A DNA stretch of 64,000 nucleotides, from NCBI RefSeq assembly GCF_900636535.1, contig NZ_LR134289.1, positions 5,109,501 through 5,173,500 on the forward strand, in the 5' to 3' direction. Shown here piece after piece: positions 14,974-26,643 of the stretch. How positions within the stretch are numbered: position 1 is the first letter of the stretch; every line of letters starts with the position of its first letter. Both the position numbers and the translations under genes were made by a program. The notes below the pieces were generated by a model that was given only the letters and a program-made list of their open reading frames with translations, did not search any database and had not been told where the DNA came from. The DNA comes from Chryseobacterium gleum (GTDB lineage: Bacteria; Bacteroidota; Bacteroidia; Flavobacteriales; Weeksellaceae).

Positions 14974-17310
14974 ATGCAGCAGATAGAACTTCAACCAAAG
15001 GAAGAAAAATTAAACTTAAAGAAAGCCATCTCCAAATATCTTTATAAATGGCCATGGTTTGTGGCCTCCATTATAATCTGTGTAGCAGTCGCTTTTATTT
15101 ATTTAAGATATAGTATTCCAAAATATCAGTCAAAAACTACCCTAAAATTCGATAAAAAACAAAACGATCTTACTTCAGCTCTTGCTGATCTTGATAATCT
15201 TGGTATTGGTTTGGGTAATTCTGATGAGCTTAAAGGGGAAGCCGCAATTGTCAATTCGCGGCCTTTGTTAATGCAGGTTGTGAAAAATCTTAACCTTACT
15301 GTAGAGTATTTCAATGCAGGAGATATTAAAGATTCGCAATTGTTCGGTAAAACTCCTATTACTGCAAAGGTATTAAACTATACTAAAGAAAAATTTGTAA
15401 AAGTTGAATATATCTTAACAAACGTAAAAGGCGATCAGTTTACGCTTCAAAGCCCTAAGAAAAAAGATATTACGGGGAGATTCAATACCTCTATAAAGCT
15501 TGATTTCGGAACTGTAGTATTTCAAAGAAATCCAGGCTTTGCCGTTAAATCAAACTATAAAATTGTTTTCTCAAGTCCGCTAGAGAAAATAAAAAAGCTT
15601 GAAAAAACCATACAGACCAATATTCCTGATGAAAAAGCAATGCTGATGGATATTAGTCTTACAGGGTCTCTTCCTGAAAAGTCTGAAGCTATTCTTAATG
15701 AGGTTACTAAGCAGTATAACCTTGATGGACAGAGGGATAAAAATTTACAAGCTCAGAATACACAGGAATTTATTGATAAAAGACTGGAAGTAATAACCAA
15801 AGACCTTTCAGGGGTAGAAAACCAAAAAGAAGATTTTCAGAACCGTAACCGTATTGTAGACCTTCAGGCACAGGCTGAACTGGCACTACAGAATACAAGT
15901 GAAAACACCAAGCTTCTTCTTCAGCAACAGGCTCAACTTGATCTCCTTAATTCACTTTCAGGAGAAGCTTCGAAAGGCAATAATCAGCTTATGCCATCAA
16001 ATCTTGGTTTGAATCCTTCGCTTGAACAAGCTATTTCTCAATATAATTCATTGATCATCAGTAGAAATAAAACCCTTAAACAGGCTACTAATGAAAACCC
16101 TGCTATTATAGAAATGAACAAGGAAATTGCTTCCTTGAAAGAAGTTATCCGTGATAATATCCAAGAGCAGAAGCAAGCAGTGCAGACAGGTATTTCTCAG
16201 CTTCAGAACCAGATCAATACGAATAATAATATGATTGAAAAGGTTCCTGGGCAATCTAAAGTTTATAGAGGTATTGAACGTCAGCAAAATCTTAAGGAAC
16301 AATTATTTTTGTTCCTGCTTCAAAAAAGAGAGGAGAATGCAATTAATCTGTCAGTAGATGTTCCGAAAGCAAAAATTGTAAATCCTGCATTTACAGACGA
16401 TACGCCAGTATCGCCCAAAAAAGAGATCATTCTTCCAGCGGCTTTATTACTGGGAATATTAATTCCATTTGGTATTTTCTATCTGTTATTCCTTCTGGAT
16501 GATAAAATTTATAGCAGAGAGGATATTAAGGAACGTTCAGGTCTTGGTGTATTGGTAGATATCCCTTCACTTACAGATTCTGAGAATCATTTGGTACAGA
16601 AAAACGATTTTTCAGAATTGGCAGAAGCTTTCAGGGTTCTTGTTTCCAATTTAAAATTTGTATTACCTGTAAAGGATTCAGCTAAAGTTATTATGGTTAC
16701 TTCTTCCGTGAAAGGAGAAGGAAAAACCCTGGTATCTGTGAATCTCGCACTTACCATCGCAAATAAAAATGCAAGAGCTCTTCTTATTGGATCTGATATG
16801 AGGAATCCTCAGATTCAGAGGTATGATAACGAACCTGTTAAAAGAAAAGGTCTTACTGAGTTTTTATATGATGAATCAGTAAAGGTTGAAGAGCTTATCC
16901 ATACTTCAACGACCAATCCTTCATGTGATGTTATCTATGCGGGAGCTATTCCTCCAAACCCTCAGGAACTACTTTCCAACGGACGTTACCAGAAGCTTAT
17001 TGAGCAGATGTCTTCTCAATATACTTATATTATTATTGACTCTGCACCATTGATGCTTGTTTCAGACACATTAAGCATTGCAGATACCGCAGATGCAACA
17101 TTATATGTAGTAAGATCGGGAGTATCAAAAAATATCCTGATTGATTTTGCAAACGATCTGGTAAGAGATTCAAAACTTTCCAATGTATCCTTTGTAATTA
17201 ATGATGTTTCGAAAAGAGCAGGCGGATATGGATACAACTATAGCTATGGTTATGGTTACAGTCAGACAAAGGCCAAGAAAAGTTGGTGGAGTAAAATTTT
17301 CAAATCATAA
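14974..17310 (+). CDS. wzc: Wzc-like polysaccharide co-polymerase with cytoplasmic tyrosine kinase domain
   Basis: A 778-aa inner-membrane protein. A Wzz-type N-terminus has a first TM helix at about 28-45 and a long periplasmic coiled-coil region, with a second TM helix around 485-507 (IILPAALLLGILIPFGIFYLLFLL). The BY-kinase domain carries Walker A VKGEGKTL (about 577-584), Walker A' and B motifs including YTYIIIDSAPLML (about 683-695), and a Tyr cluster at the C-terminus (YGYNYSYGYGYSQT). It controls chain length and export of the polysaccharide by cycles of autophosphorylation. No cognate phosphatase gene is in the window. Confidence 0.93.
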   Translation: MQQIELQPKEEKLNLKKAISKYLYKWPWFVASIIICVAVAFIYLRYSIPKYQSKTTLKFDKKQNDLTSALADLDNLGIGLGNSDELKGEAAIVNSRPLLMQVVKNLNLTVEYFNAGDIKDSQLFGKTPITAKVLNYTKEKFVKVEYILTNVKGDQFTLQSPKKKDITGRFNTSIKLDFGTVVFQRNPGFAVKSNYKIVFSSPLEKIKKLEKTIQTNIPDEKAMLMDISLTGSLPEKSEAILNEVTKQYNLDGQRDKNLQAQNTQEFIDKRLEVITKDLSGVENQKEDFQNRNRIVDLQAQAELALQNTSENTKLLLQQQAQLDLLNSLSGEASKGNNQLMPSNLGLNPSLEQAISQYNSLIISRNKTLKQATNENPAIIEMNKEIASLKEVIRDNIQEQKQAVQTGISQLQNQINTNNNMIEKVPGQSKVYRGIERQQNLKEQLFLFLLQKREENAINLSVDVPKAKIVNPAFTDDTPVSPKKEIILPAALLLGILIPFGIFYLLFLLDDKIYSREDIKERSGLGVLVDIPSLTDSENHLVQKNDFSELAEAFRVLVSNLKFVLPVKDSAKVIMVTSSVKGEGKTLVSVNLALTIANKNARALLIGSDMRNPQIQRYDNEPVKRKGLTEFLYDESVKVEELIHTSTTNPSCDVIYAGAIPPNPQELLSNGRYQKLIEQMSSQYTYIIIDSAPLMLVSDTLSIADTADATLYVVRSGVSKNILIDFANDLVRDSKLSNVSFVINDVSKRAGGYGYNYSYGYGYSQTKAKKSWWSKIFKS

Positions 17311-17312
17311 AA

Positions 17313-18281
17313 ATGAATAAAATTTTAATTACAGGTGGAGCAGGCTTTATTGGCTCTAACTTAACGGAGTACTTTTTAAACAAAGGCTATTATGTGGTGT
17401 GCTTAGATAATTTTGCAACAGGGCACCGTCATAATATTGAACCTTTCCTTGAAAATCCGAACTATAAACTCATTGAAGGGGATATCCGTGATTTGGAAGT
17501 TTGTAAGGAGGCTGTAAAAAATGTGGATTATATTCTGCACCAGGCAGCACTAGGTTCAGTTCCAAGATCTATTAAGGACCCAATCACAAGTAATGATGTA
17601 AATGTATCAGGATTTCTGAACATGCTGGTTGCAGCCCGTGATGCTAATGTAAAACGTTTTGTATATGCTGCATCATCTTCTACTTACGGAGATTCTGAAT
17701 CATTACCTAAAGTAGAGGATGTGATAGGAAGGCCATTATCGCCTTATGCTATCACTAAATATGTCAATGAATTATATGCTGACGTATTTGGAAAAACTTA
17801 CGGAATAAAATGTATTGGCTTAAGATATTTTAATGTATTTGGTCGCAGACAGGATCCGAATGGAGCTTATGCCGCTGTAATTCCTTTGTTTGTAAAACAG
17901 TTAATCAATCATGAATCTCCTACGATAAACGGGACAGGGGATTATTCACGTGACTTTACCTACATTGATAATGTTATTCAGATGAATGAACTTGCGATGC
18001 TTACTGAAAATCCTGAAGCAATAAATACCGTTTATAATACAGCAGTAGGAGACCGTACTACATTGAATGATCTTGTGGGGTATCTTAAAAAGTATTTAAG
18101 TGAATTCGATGAGAAAATTGGTGATGTGGAAGTTGTTCATGGTCCGAACCGCGTAGGAGATATTCCTCACTCTTTGGCATCTGTTGAAAAAGCAGAAAAA
18201 TTATTAGGTTATAAGCCAAGCCATACGATAGAAAAAGGATTAAAAGAAGCTATCAGCTGGTATTGGGAAAATTTAAAATAA
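17313..18281 (+). CDS. UDP-HexNAc(A) C4-epimerase, WbpP/TviC-like SDR
   Basis: A 322-aa extended short-chain dehydrogenase. The NAD-binding motif is [10 protein letters not shown] near the N-terminus, the catalytic Ser lies in [15 protein letters not shown], and the YxxxK motif in [13 protein letters not shown] (around residue 145). The whole stretch resembles WbpP and TviC, which interconvert UDP-GlcNAc/GalNAc or the corresponding uronic acids. It precedes a WbpO/TviB-like dehydrogenase by overlap, so together they should supply UDP-GalNAcA or UDP-GlcNAcA for the capsule. Which epimer is made cannot be read from sequence alone. Confidence 0.88.
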   Translation: MNKILITGGAGFIGSNLTEYFLNKGYYVVCLDNFATGHRHNIEPFLENPNYKLIEGDIRDLEVCKEAVKNVDYILHQAALGSVPRSIKDPITSNDVNVSGFLNMLVAARDANVKRFVYAASSSTYGDSESLPKVEDVIGRPLSPYAITKYVNELYADVFGKTYGIKCIGLRYFNVFGRRQDPNGAYAAVIPLFVKQLINHESPTINGTGDYSRDFTYIDNVIQMNELAMLTENPEAINTVYNTAVGDRTTLNDLVGYLKKYLSEFDEKIGDVEVVHGPNRVGDIPHSLASVEKAEKLLGYKPSHTIEKGLKEAISWYWENLK

Positions 18282-19597
18282 AAACAAGTTTAAATCGATT
18301 CTTTGTGGAAAAACAATATAAAATTGCCGTTATCGGATTAGGATATGTAGGTCTGCCTTTAGCAAGATTATTTGCAACAAAATATCCGGTTGTAGGTTTC
18401 GATATCAATCAGAAAAGGATTGAAGAATTAAATACAGGTACTGACAGTACTCTGGAAGTAGAAAACGACGTACTGAAAGCGGTTTTAAAACACCAAAGCC
18501 CTTTTAATCAGAGCGGAGAGAAGGGATTGTACTGTTCAGCAGACATTAATGATATTAAGGATGCCAATATCTATATCGTTACAGTTCCTACCCCTGTTGA
18601 TAAGCATAACCGTCCGGATCTTACTCCTTTATACAAATCTTCAGAAACTGTAGGTAAGGTACTATCCAAAGGAGACATTGTTATCTATGAATCTACGGTA
18701 TATCCGGGAGCTACAGAAGAAGAATGTATTCCTGTTCTGGAAAAAGTTTCAGGATTCAAATTCAATCAGGATTTCTATGCAGGATATTCACCGGAAAGAA
18801 TCAATCCGGGAGATAAGGAGCATACGGTAGAGAAAATTCTTAAAGTTACCTCAGGTTCAACACCGGAAATCGGAAAAATAGTAGATACTTTATATAAGTC
18901 TGTAATTGTAGCCGGAACTCACCTGGCTCCAACGATCAAAATTGCAGAAGCAGCTAAAGTAATTGAAAATTCACAGAGAGATATCAATATTGCTTTTGTG
19001 AATGAGCTGGCTAAAATTTTCAATCTCTTAGAAATTGATACCCATGCGGTATTGGAGGCGGCAGGAACCAAATGGAACTTTTTACCATTCAAACCGGGAT
19101 TGGTAGGAGGTCATTGTATTGGAGTAGATCCATATTACCTGGCCCAGAAAGCTCAGGAGAACGGATATCATCCGGAGATTATATTAGCTGGACGCCGTCT
19201 TAATGACTCTATGGGACAATATGTGGCTTCACAGCTTGTAAAAACGATGATCAAAAAGAAGATATCAATTAATGGTGCCAAAATATTGAACTTAGGAATA
19301 ACATTTAAAGAAAATTGTCCGGATGTACGTAATACAAAAGCTGTAGATGTTATTCAGGCTCTTGAAGATTATTCTTTACATGTTACTACCTTTGATCCAT
19401 GGGCTAAACCTGAAGAAGTGAAGCATGAGTACAATCTTTCGGTGGTCAATGAAATTCCGGAAGAGAAATTTGATGCAATTATTCTTACGGTTGCCCACAA
19501 AGAATTTATGGGAGTAAATTTGAATAATTACCTGAATGAAGGAGGAATTATTTATGATGTGAAGGGAGTACTGGAAGAATGTGATTCCAGACTGTAA
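18263..19597 (+). CDS. UDP-N-acetyl-hexosamine 6-dehydrogenase (WbpO/TviB-like)
   Basis: A nucleotide-sugar dehydrogenase of up to 444 aa that oxidises C6 of a UDP-HexNAc to the uronic acid. The Rossmann motif is [28 protein letters not shown] and the active-site loop [16 protein letters not shown] with the catalytic Cys are present. The frame opens at 18263, overlapping the epimerase by 19 bases. An in-frame GTG at 18305 would give the more usual N-terminus ([10 protein letters not shown]) and no overlap; the start is therefore uncertain. It acts with the preceding epimerase. Confidence 0.9.
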   Translation: MGKFKIKTSLNRFFVEKQYKIAVIGLGYVGLPLARLFATKYPVVGFDINQKRIEELNTGTDSTLEVENDVLKAVLKHQSPFNQSGEKGLYCSADINDIKDANIYIVTVPTPVDKHNRPDLTPLYKSSETVGKVLSKGDIVIYESTVYPGATEEECIPVLEKVSGFKFNQDFYAGYSPERINPGDKEHTVEKILKVTSGSTPEIGKIVDTLYKSVIVAGTHLAPTIKIAEAAKVIENSQRDINIAFVNELAKIFNLLEIDTHAVLEAAGTKWNFLPFKPGLVGGHCIGVDPYYLAQKAQENGYHPEIILAGRRLNDSMGQYVASQLVKTMIKKKISINGAKILNLGITFKENCPDVRNTKAVDVIQALEDYSLHVTTFDPWAKPEEVKHEYNLSVVNEIPEEKFDAIILTVAHKEFMGVNLNNYLNEGGIIYDVKGVLEECDSRL

Positions 19598-19618
19598 CTA
19601 TTTAATTTGCTTAAAATT

Positions 19619-20737
19619 ATGAAGAAAAAACATCTTATTGTTTTTGGGACAAGACCTGAAGCTATAAAAATGGCTCCTCTGGTAAAGGAATTTCAAAAAG
19701 AAGAATCATTTGAGACTAAAGTTTGCGTTACAGCTCAGCATAGAGAGATGTTGGATCAGGTTTTAAGTTTTTTTGATATCAAGCCGGATTACGATTTAAA
19801 TCTAATGAAACCAGGTCAGAATTTATATAATCTGACCGCTGATATTATTACGGGAATGAAATCTGTTTTGGAAGATTTTAATCCGGACTATGTATATGTA
19901 CATGGAGATACTACAACCACAATGGCAACCAGTATTGCAAGTTTTTACTCCGGTGCGAAAGTATGTCATGTAGAAGCGGGATTAAGGACTCATGATAAAA
20001 GATCTCCATTTCCGGAAGAAATTAACAGACAGGTGGCGGGACGTATTGCGGATTTTCATTTTGCTCCTACAGAACAGTCAAAGCAGAACTTATTGGCTGA
20101 GAACACCAGGGAAGAAGATATTTTGATTACAGGAAATACTGTTATAGATGCATTATTCTTTAGTTCTGCAAAAGTAGAGCATATTGACAATGCAGAAATA
20201 GAAAAACTTAAAACCAGTATAGACTTATCAAAAAAAATAATACTGGTGACAGGGCACAGAAGGGAGAATCATGGACAAGGATTTATCAATATTTGTGAAG
20301 CTTTAAAAGAAATAGCTGTCACAAATCCTGAAATTCAGATTATCTACCCTGTACATCTGAATCCGAATGTAAAAGGACCAGTATATGAAATTTTATCTGA
20401 TGTTAAAAATGTAATACTGGTAGAGCCTCTTGCATATCCAGCTTTTGTATGGCTCATGAATCAGTCTTATATGATCATTACCGATTCCGGAGGCATTCAG
20501 GAGGAAGCTCCAAGTCTTGGAAAACCGGTACTCGTAATGCGTGATACTACAGAAAGACCTGAAGCAGTGAATGCAGGTACAGTCATTCTGGTGGGTACGG
20601 ATAAAAATAAAATAGTTTCAGAAGCACAAAGTTTATTAAATGATCAGGTACGTTACCAGTCCATGAGAGAATTGCATAATCCTTATGGAGACGGAACTGC
20701 ATGTGAGCGCATTGTAAATTTTATAAAAAGTAAATAA
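19619..20737 (+). CDS. wecB: UDP-N-acetylglucosamine 2-epimerase (non-hydrolysing)
   Basis: A 372-aa enzyme converting UDP-GlcNAc to UDP-ManNAc. I chose ATG 19619 ([20 protein letters not shown]) over a TTG 12 bases upstream. Family motifs are [61 protein letters not shown] and [20 protein letters not shown]. No dedicated WecC is adjacent, so UDP-ManNAc may be used as such or oxidised by the preceding dehydrogenase. The stop abuts the flippase ATG with no gap. Confidence 0.92.
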   Translation: MKKKHLIVFGTRPEAIKMAPLVKEFQKEESFETKVCVTAQHREMLDQVLSFFDIKPDYDLNLMKPGQNLYNLTADIITGMKSVLEDFNPDYVYVHGDTTTTMATSIASFYSGAKVCHVEAGLRTHDKRSPFPEEINRQVAGRIADFHFAPTEQSKQNLLAENTREEDILITGNTVIDALFFSSAKVEHIDNAEIEKLKTSIDLSKKIILVTGHRRENHGQGFINICEALKEIAVTNPEIQIIYPVHLNPNVKGPVYEILSDVKNVILVEPLAYPAFVWLMNQSYMIITDSGGIQEEAPSLGKPVLVMRDTTERPEAVNAGTVILVGTDKNKIVSEAQSLLNDQVRYQSMRELHNPYGDGTACERIVNFIKSK

Positions 20738-22048
20738 ATGAATATATCTTCTCTGGTCAAAAAGAAGATGTTTAAAGAAACTTTAACATATTCCATAGGA
20801 AGCTTTGGATCAAAGATTCTTTCATTTTTATTAGTCCCTTTTTATACCTATTTTCTCACTAAAAAAGAACTGGGAGAATATGACTTATTACTCACAACAA
20901 TAAGTCTTTTTGCACCATTGGTATCCTTACAGATCTCTGATGCAACCTACAGATGGCTAATTGATAAAGAATATATCAGTGAGACCGAGAAAGCAAAAAT
21001 TATGACCAATTCTATCATAACTCTATGTATAGGATATCTTATTTTTTGTCTTGGCTTTTCTGTTTATATCTTTTTTAATAGTTTTCAGTATCAGGGATAT
21101 TTCATAGTACTGATTTTTCTTAACTGCCTGCTGCCTTTACTGCAGAGTATTTTAAGAGGACAGGGCGATACAAGACAATTTGCAATCAACGGGATTTTAA
21201 CAACTTTTTTAATTGTTGTTTTTAATGTCATTTTCATTTACCTGCTAAAATTAAATGTTGAAGGAGTATTCATTGCCAATATTTTGGCATATACTGTTGC
21301 ATGTATTCTGATTTTATATAAAGTAAGGATCATTCAATATTTTAAATTTAAATACTGGGATCCTAAGCTAATAAAATCAATGGCATCCTATTCTCTGCCT
21401 TTGATTCCTAACTTAATGAGCTGGTGGGCTATATCTTCTGCCAGTAAATTTATTATATTGCATTATATGGGACCTGAAGGAAACGGATTGTATGCGGTAG
21501 CCAGTCGATTTCCGGCTTTACTGCTGGTGATTAATTCTGTTTTACTGTTACCGTTGCAGGATCGGATTTTGAAAGAACAGGATGATGTTACGTTTAACCG
21601 ATTATTGGGAAAGTTTATTGTATTTGAAATGGCTTTGGCCTTCATTCTTGGCATTTTATCTCCTCTTATGACCAAAATACTGGTTTCAAAAGAATATTTT
21701 GACACATGGCAATACATGCCTTATTTATACTTGGGAGTAGGATTTAATGCCATTGCAGGTTTTCTGGGATTAAAATATCAGAAAGAAAAAAATACTTTAA
21801 AAATTACGTTAACTACACTGCTTGGTGCTGTGGTATCTATTGTACTAAGTATTATTCTTATACAATATATAGGGCTGCAAGGTATTTCAATTTCCTTTTT
21901 ACTGGGATTTCTGGTTGTCTTATTAGTACGATACATTGATATATACAAAAAAGACGTTTTTAATTTTAAGTTTTTTATCATCATAGCGTTGCCGATGGTT
22001 TCTTACTTAAGTATTTTACTCATTAAAAAAGCTATCTTATGTTTTTAA
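20738..22048 (+). CDS. wzx: Wzx-type polysaccharide flippase
   Basis: A 436-aa polytopic membrane protein of the MATE/PST polysaccharide transporter superfamily. It starts with the typical amphipathic N-terminus (MFKETLTYSIGSFGSKILSFLLVPFYTYFLTKKELGEYDL) and has about 12-14 hydrophobic segments. It should flip undecaprenyl-linked repeat units to the periplasm. It begins at the base after the wecB stop, and its last 10 bases overlap the acetyltransferase gene. Confidence 0.88.
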   Translation: MNISSLVKKKMFKETLTYSIGSFGSKILSFLLVPFYTYFLTKKELGEYDLLLTTISLFAPLVSLQISDATYRWLIDKEYISETEKAKIMTNSIITLCIGYLIFCLGFSVYIFFNSFQYQGYFIVLIFLNCLLPLLQSILRGQGDTRQFAINGILTTFLIVVFNVIFIYLLKLNVEGVFIANILAYTVACILILYKVRIIQYFKFKYWDPKLIKSMASYSLPLIPNLMSWWAISSASKFIILHYMGPEGNGLYAVASRFPALLLVINSVLLLPLQDRILKEQDDVTFNRLLGKFIVFEMALAFILGILSPLMTKILVSKEYFDTWQYMPYLYLGVGFNAIAGFLGLKYQKEKNTLKITLTTLLGAVVSIVLSIILIQYIGLQGISISFLLGFLVVLLVRYIDIYKKDVFNFKFFIIIALPMVSYLSILLIKKAILCF

Positions 22049-22590
22049 TTGGAAAATTAAATAGAATTCTCAGTCAGATCAAGTTTAATAAAACCAAAAA
22101 AAGATTAAAACATTTTGGTGAGCTGAATGATATAAACCCCAATATAAGATTATTATATCCTGAAAGGATTTCAATTGGTTCCTATGTTTATATTGGCCCT
22201 AATGCGGATATAAACGGACTTGGAGAAGTTGAAATAAATAATGGAGTAATTATTGGTCCTAATCTTATCATTCATTCTGCGAATCATAAGTTCAGAGATT
22301 CTAAATTCATTCCTTACGATGAAACTTTTGAATTCAAGAAAGTCAAGATTGAAGAAAATGTCTGGATTGGTGGAAATGTAATTATTACCCCTGGAAGTCA
22401 GATTGGAGAAGGATGTATCATTGGTGCCGGATGTGTGGTTTCTGGAAAGATACCTCCACTTTCAATTGTGGTAGGAAATCCTTGCCAGGTTATTAAAACA
22501 AGAGATGCTGAACATTATTACAGATTAAAATCTGAAGATGCCATTTATTTAAAAAATAAACTGTTAAAAAATATCAAGCCAAAAATATAA
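22039..22590 (+). CDS. Left-handed beta-helix acyltransferase (WbbJ/LacA-like)
   Basis: A 183-aa hexapeptide-repeat acyltransferase, likely O-acetylating a sugar of the capsule repeat. The beta-helix repeats begin ISIGSYVYIGPNADINGLGEVEINNGVIIGPNLIIHSANHKF, with the active-site His in that loop. They continue with VWIGGNVIITPGSQIGEGCIIGAGCVVSGKIPPLSIVVGNPCQVIK, which is diagnostic of the LacA/WbbJ type. It is embedded by overlaps at both ends (10 bases with wzx, 1 base with the next gene). Confidence 0.88.
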   Translation: MFLIGKLNRILSQIKFNKTKKRLKHFGELNDINPNIRLLYPERISIGSYVYIGPNADINGLGEVEINNGVIIGPNLIIHSANHKFRDSKFIPYDETFEFKKVKIEENVWIGGNVIITPGSQIGEGCIIGAGCVVSGKIPPLSIVVGNPCQVIKTRDAEHYYRLKSEDAIYLKNKLLKNIKPKI

Positions 22591-23672
22591 TGAATATATC
22601 AATAAAAGGAGCTTATGGTGATAGTAATTTTGGCGATGATTTATTAATGATCGTATTTGAGGATTTTATCAAAGCCAATATCAAAAATACATCACTGAAC
22701 TTTATAGGAGCTGAAAATAATTATGTTTCAAAATTTTTAAACGGATCTTCATATAATAATAATCAGAAAGATGATGTATTGGTGTATGGTGGTGGTACTC
22801 AATTTTTTTCTTTTATAGAAAAGTCTACGCTTGCAACCAAAATAAAGAATAATATTTCTAAAAATCCGGTTAAAATATTAAAAAAGGTATTTCATAAAAT
22901 CAGTTCTGCTGATAATGTAGCAGTACCCGGCTTTAAAAAAGCTTTTCTGGGTTTCGGTTTAGGACCCTTCAATAACAATGCACAGGCGATAGAATTTGCA
23001 AAGAACCAGTTAAAAGGATCTTTGTTTATAGGAGTTAGAGATCAGGTTTCTTATAATTACTGTAACGACTGGAATATTGAATCGTTCTTAGGAGCTGATG
23101 TGGTTTTTTCATCCTATTTCTACAAACATATTCAAAATGTATCAAAGTCTGGAGATACCAATAAAATAGGAATTATTGTGAGAGACTGGGACTGGAAAAA
23201 CAGTCCGGCTGATTATCAGGAGCAATTGATCCAATTTGTTAATTCCAATCCGCATCTGGATGTTACATTTATTGTATTTGCAAAAGATAAAGATCCGAAA
23301 TGGATCAAAAGAATACAGAACTATAAAAGCATAGTCTGGCATCCCGAAACAATGCAGATCATTGATTTTATAGAAATTTTAAACTCATTTTCTACATTTA
23401 TTACAGCCCGCTACCATGGAGCAATCATTGCCGGGTTGCTGGGGAAAAAGGTTATCTGTGTTGAAATAGAGCCTAAATTAAGAATTCTGACAGAGCAAAT
23501 TCCTTCATTTGCTTTGTGGGATAATCATTTCGATATCGGAAAGCTTAATCACTTACTCAATTCAGAGTTAGAAAACAATCATGAGAAGTCTATTTCAGAT
23601 CTGAGATCAAAAGCAGACGATATGCTGAATCAATTTGTAAAAAAATATAACAGTACATTTAATGGAGAATAA
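22590..23672 (+). CDS. Polysaccharide pyruvyl transferase family protein
   Basis: A 360-aa protein of the CsaB/WcaK family, which adds a pyruvate ketal to capsule sugars. The N-terminus MNISIKGAYGDSNFGDDLL has the family's GxxNxGD-like start, and the C-terminal half carries the conserved TARYHGAIIAGLLGKKVICVE block (about 271-291). The rest is consistent with the GT-B-like fold. Pyruvylation would give the polymer negative charge in addition to any uronic acid. The next gene overlaps its end by 11 bases. Confidence 0.85.
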   Translation: MNISIKGAYGDSNFGDDLLMIVFEDFIKANIKNTSLNFIGAENNYVSKFLNGSSYNNNQKDDVLVYGGGTQFFSFIEKSTLATKIKNNISKNPVKILKKVFHKISSADNVAVPGFKKAFLGFGLGPFNNNAQAIEFAKNQLKGSLFIGVRDQVSYNYCNDWNIESFLGADVVFSSYFYKHIQNVSKSGDTNKIGIIVRDWDWKNSPADYQEQLIQFVNSNPHLDVTFIVFAKDKDPKWIKRIQNYKSIVWHPETMQIIDFIEILNSFSTFITARYHGAIIAGLLGKKVICVEIEPKLRILTEQIPSFALWDNHFDIGKLNHLLNSELENNHEKSISDLRSKADDMLNQFVKKYNSTFNGE

Positions 23673-24744
23673 AGAAATTGTAATTGTTCATAAAACCTGC
23701 GTTTCAGATTACCCTCCTTTACTGGCTTTTATAAAATATCTGAATAAAAATGGTTATAAAATACATCTTGTTTTAGGTTTTGAGAAAGGAAACCTAATAG
23801 ATGAGCTGAACCGTCTTTGTCATAAAGTTCATTTAACCGAAATAAAACCATCATCCAATAAGATTTCATATTGGTTTAAAATCAGAACAACCTTTTGGAA
23901 AATTATATATGAAAACAGGTATCAGGATAAACTGATCTGGATTCCGGCTGCAGATACTACACTGGCTTTAGGTAAAAAGTTATTGTCACTGAATTATGTG
24001 CTTAATTTATATGAGCTGTTCGATTATGCACCAAGGTATATAAAAGGCCTTGAAAAATTTGCAAAAAATGCGAAGCTGGTCATCTGTTCAAATTTAGACA
24101 GAGCAAATATACTTCGCGTTTGGTGGAAGTTGAATAAGACGCCGGAGGTTATTCTGAATAAGCCCTATTCAGAACTGTCTGAAAGAAATCTCCCTTTGAC
24201 GGATGAATTATCTAAGCTTTTAGAACCCGTAAAAGAAAAAAAGAAAATTATTTATCAGGGAGTTATTTTTCCTGAAAGAGAATTGGAAGGAATATGTCGT
24301 TATATCAATCAGTCAGAAGATTTTGCATTGATTATAATGGGTAAGGAAACAGAATATTTGAAAAAGCTGCAGGCCATCTGTCCTTCCATCATCCATATTC
24401 CGTTTGTTGCACCTCCATATCATTTGCATGTAACCAGCCATGCAGATATAGGTATATTAACCTATGATCATTCTTCATTGAATAATATATTTTGTGCACC
24501 CAACAAATTATGGGAGTTTTCTAACTTTGCCATGCCTATGATTGGAAATGATATTCCAGGGCTTATTAATACTATTGTTGCCAATAGAATGGGAGAATGT
24601 ATTGATTTCCAGAGGGAAGATAAAGTAGCTGAAACCCTGCAGAGTATTCTTGAAAACTATACAGAATATTCCAGAAATGCAAAATCATTTTATACCAGCT
24701 ATAATTATGATCTTGAATTAGACCGTATCATGCAGAATTTGTAG
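23662..24744 (+). CDS. Capsule glycosyltransferase, GT-B fold (probable)
   Basis: A 360-aa protein with the two-Rossmann layout of GT-B glycosyltransferases: an N-terminal EIVIVHKTCVSDYPPLLAFIKYLNKNGYKIHLVLG and a C-terminal donor domain (IIYQGVIFPERELEGICRYI, then ADIGILTYDHSSLNNIFCAPNKLWEFSNFAMPMIGNDIPGL). That last stretch, with the Asn/Lys/Glu after a loop of small residues, fits the sugar-nucleotide binding region of GT4-like enzymes. Its acceptor and donor are not predictable. It is followed after 10 bases by the polymerase gene. Confidence 0.78.
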   Translation: MENKEIVIVHKTCVSDYPPLLAFIKYLNKNGYKIHLVLGFEKGNLIDELNRLCHKVHLTEIKPSSNKISYWFKIRTTFWKIIYENRYQDKLIWIPAADTTLALGKKLLSLNYVLNLYELFDYAPRYIKGLEKFAKNAKLVICSNLDRANILRVWWKLNKTPEVILNKPYSELSERNLPLTDELSKLLEPVKEKKKIIYQGVIFPERELEGICRYINQSEDFALIIMGKETEYLKKLQAICPSIIHIPFVAPPYHLHVTSHADIGILTYDHSSLNNIFCAPNKLWEFSNFAMPMIGNDIPGLINTIVANRMGECIDFQREDKVAETLQSILENYTEYSRNAKSFYTSYNYDLELDRIMQNL

Positions 24745-24754
24745 AAAGAGAGAA

Positions 24755-25839
24755 ATGGATCCTATTATAAATGCATTTGACCTAAGATTTACACTTGTTT
24801 ACATGAGTGTAGCATTTTTTGCTGTCATTCTGATTAATGAATATGTATACAGGAAGAAAAATTCTGATGATGTTCAGAATTTTTTACTGTTATTTTATGC
24901 ATTGGTAATGATCCTATTGATAGGAATACGAGATAAAAAAGTAGGCTCAGATTCAGAAAGGTCCCTAATCTATTTTACAGGAGCTAAAGTTGTAAGATCT
25001 CTAAGCGAACTTAAAGATATAGGAACTTACTTTATTTCATTATTTGCCCGTAAAATTAGTGACAACTATAAAGTGTTTTTTACTTTAAATGCAGCTTTAT
25101 ATGTAACACCTATTATTATAGGGATACGGAACTTAACACAAAAAAACAGATTTCTTATTTTCTTTATTGTGGTGAGTATGTTCTTCTTTAAAACAATGGG
25201 TATTAATACAACAAGACAGGGAATTGCTTTCTCTTTCTTTTTTCTGGCAGTTACCTATTTTGATAAGAAAAAATGGTTATCCATCATCTTCTTTATTGTT
25301 GCATTTTTCAACCATGCTTCCATTATTATCCCTATTATGGTTTTCATTTTGTCTACCAGGATTAATAATCTGAAAGTTATATTTTTTATTTATGTAGCAG
25401 CTACGGCACTGTCATTAGTGAATTTTAACCTTAGCGAACTTTTAGGCAAGATCCCTGTGATCAATATTTTAGTACAAGAAAGATTAGATCAGTATTATTC
25501 CAAAGGAGCTAAGGTGGCTTACAAAACCGGCTTTAGGGTGAACTTCTTTGTATTCAATACAATATTTGCAGTGATTGGATACTATACGCTTAAAAGCATT
25601 GAAAGTATTGAAGAATATTTAAAGTATAAAAGATTTTATGTAACGTACATGCTCACTTCTGCTTTTTTCTTTCTTATGTTTTCCGCAGCTTTTAGTGACC
25701 GTTTCGGTTTCTTGTCATGGATATTCATTCCTTTTCTGATGTATCCATATACCCAAACTAACAAAAAAATTGGAGTTGTTAATTTGTTTGGCGTGTTTTT
25801 TATCTGTTTTTTCCTGTTTTTAATGTTTAATTTAAAATA

Positions 25840-25840
<1 letters not shown>
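24755..25840 (+). CDS. EpsG-family polysaccharide polymerase (Wzy-like)
   Basis: A 361-aa polytopic membrane protein with roughly ten hydrophobic segments and few charged residues in between. The EpsG family hallmark is the block INTTRQGIAFSFFFLAVTYFDKKKWLSIIFFIVAFFNHASI (about 148-188), containing the conserved RQ and a late His. Such proteins polymerise lipid-linked repeat units at the periplasmic face, so this is the probable Wzy of the locus. Its stop overlaps the next ATG by one base. Confidence 0.82.
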
Positions 25841-26643
<803 letters not shown>
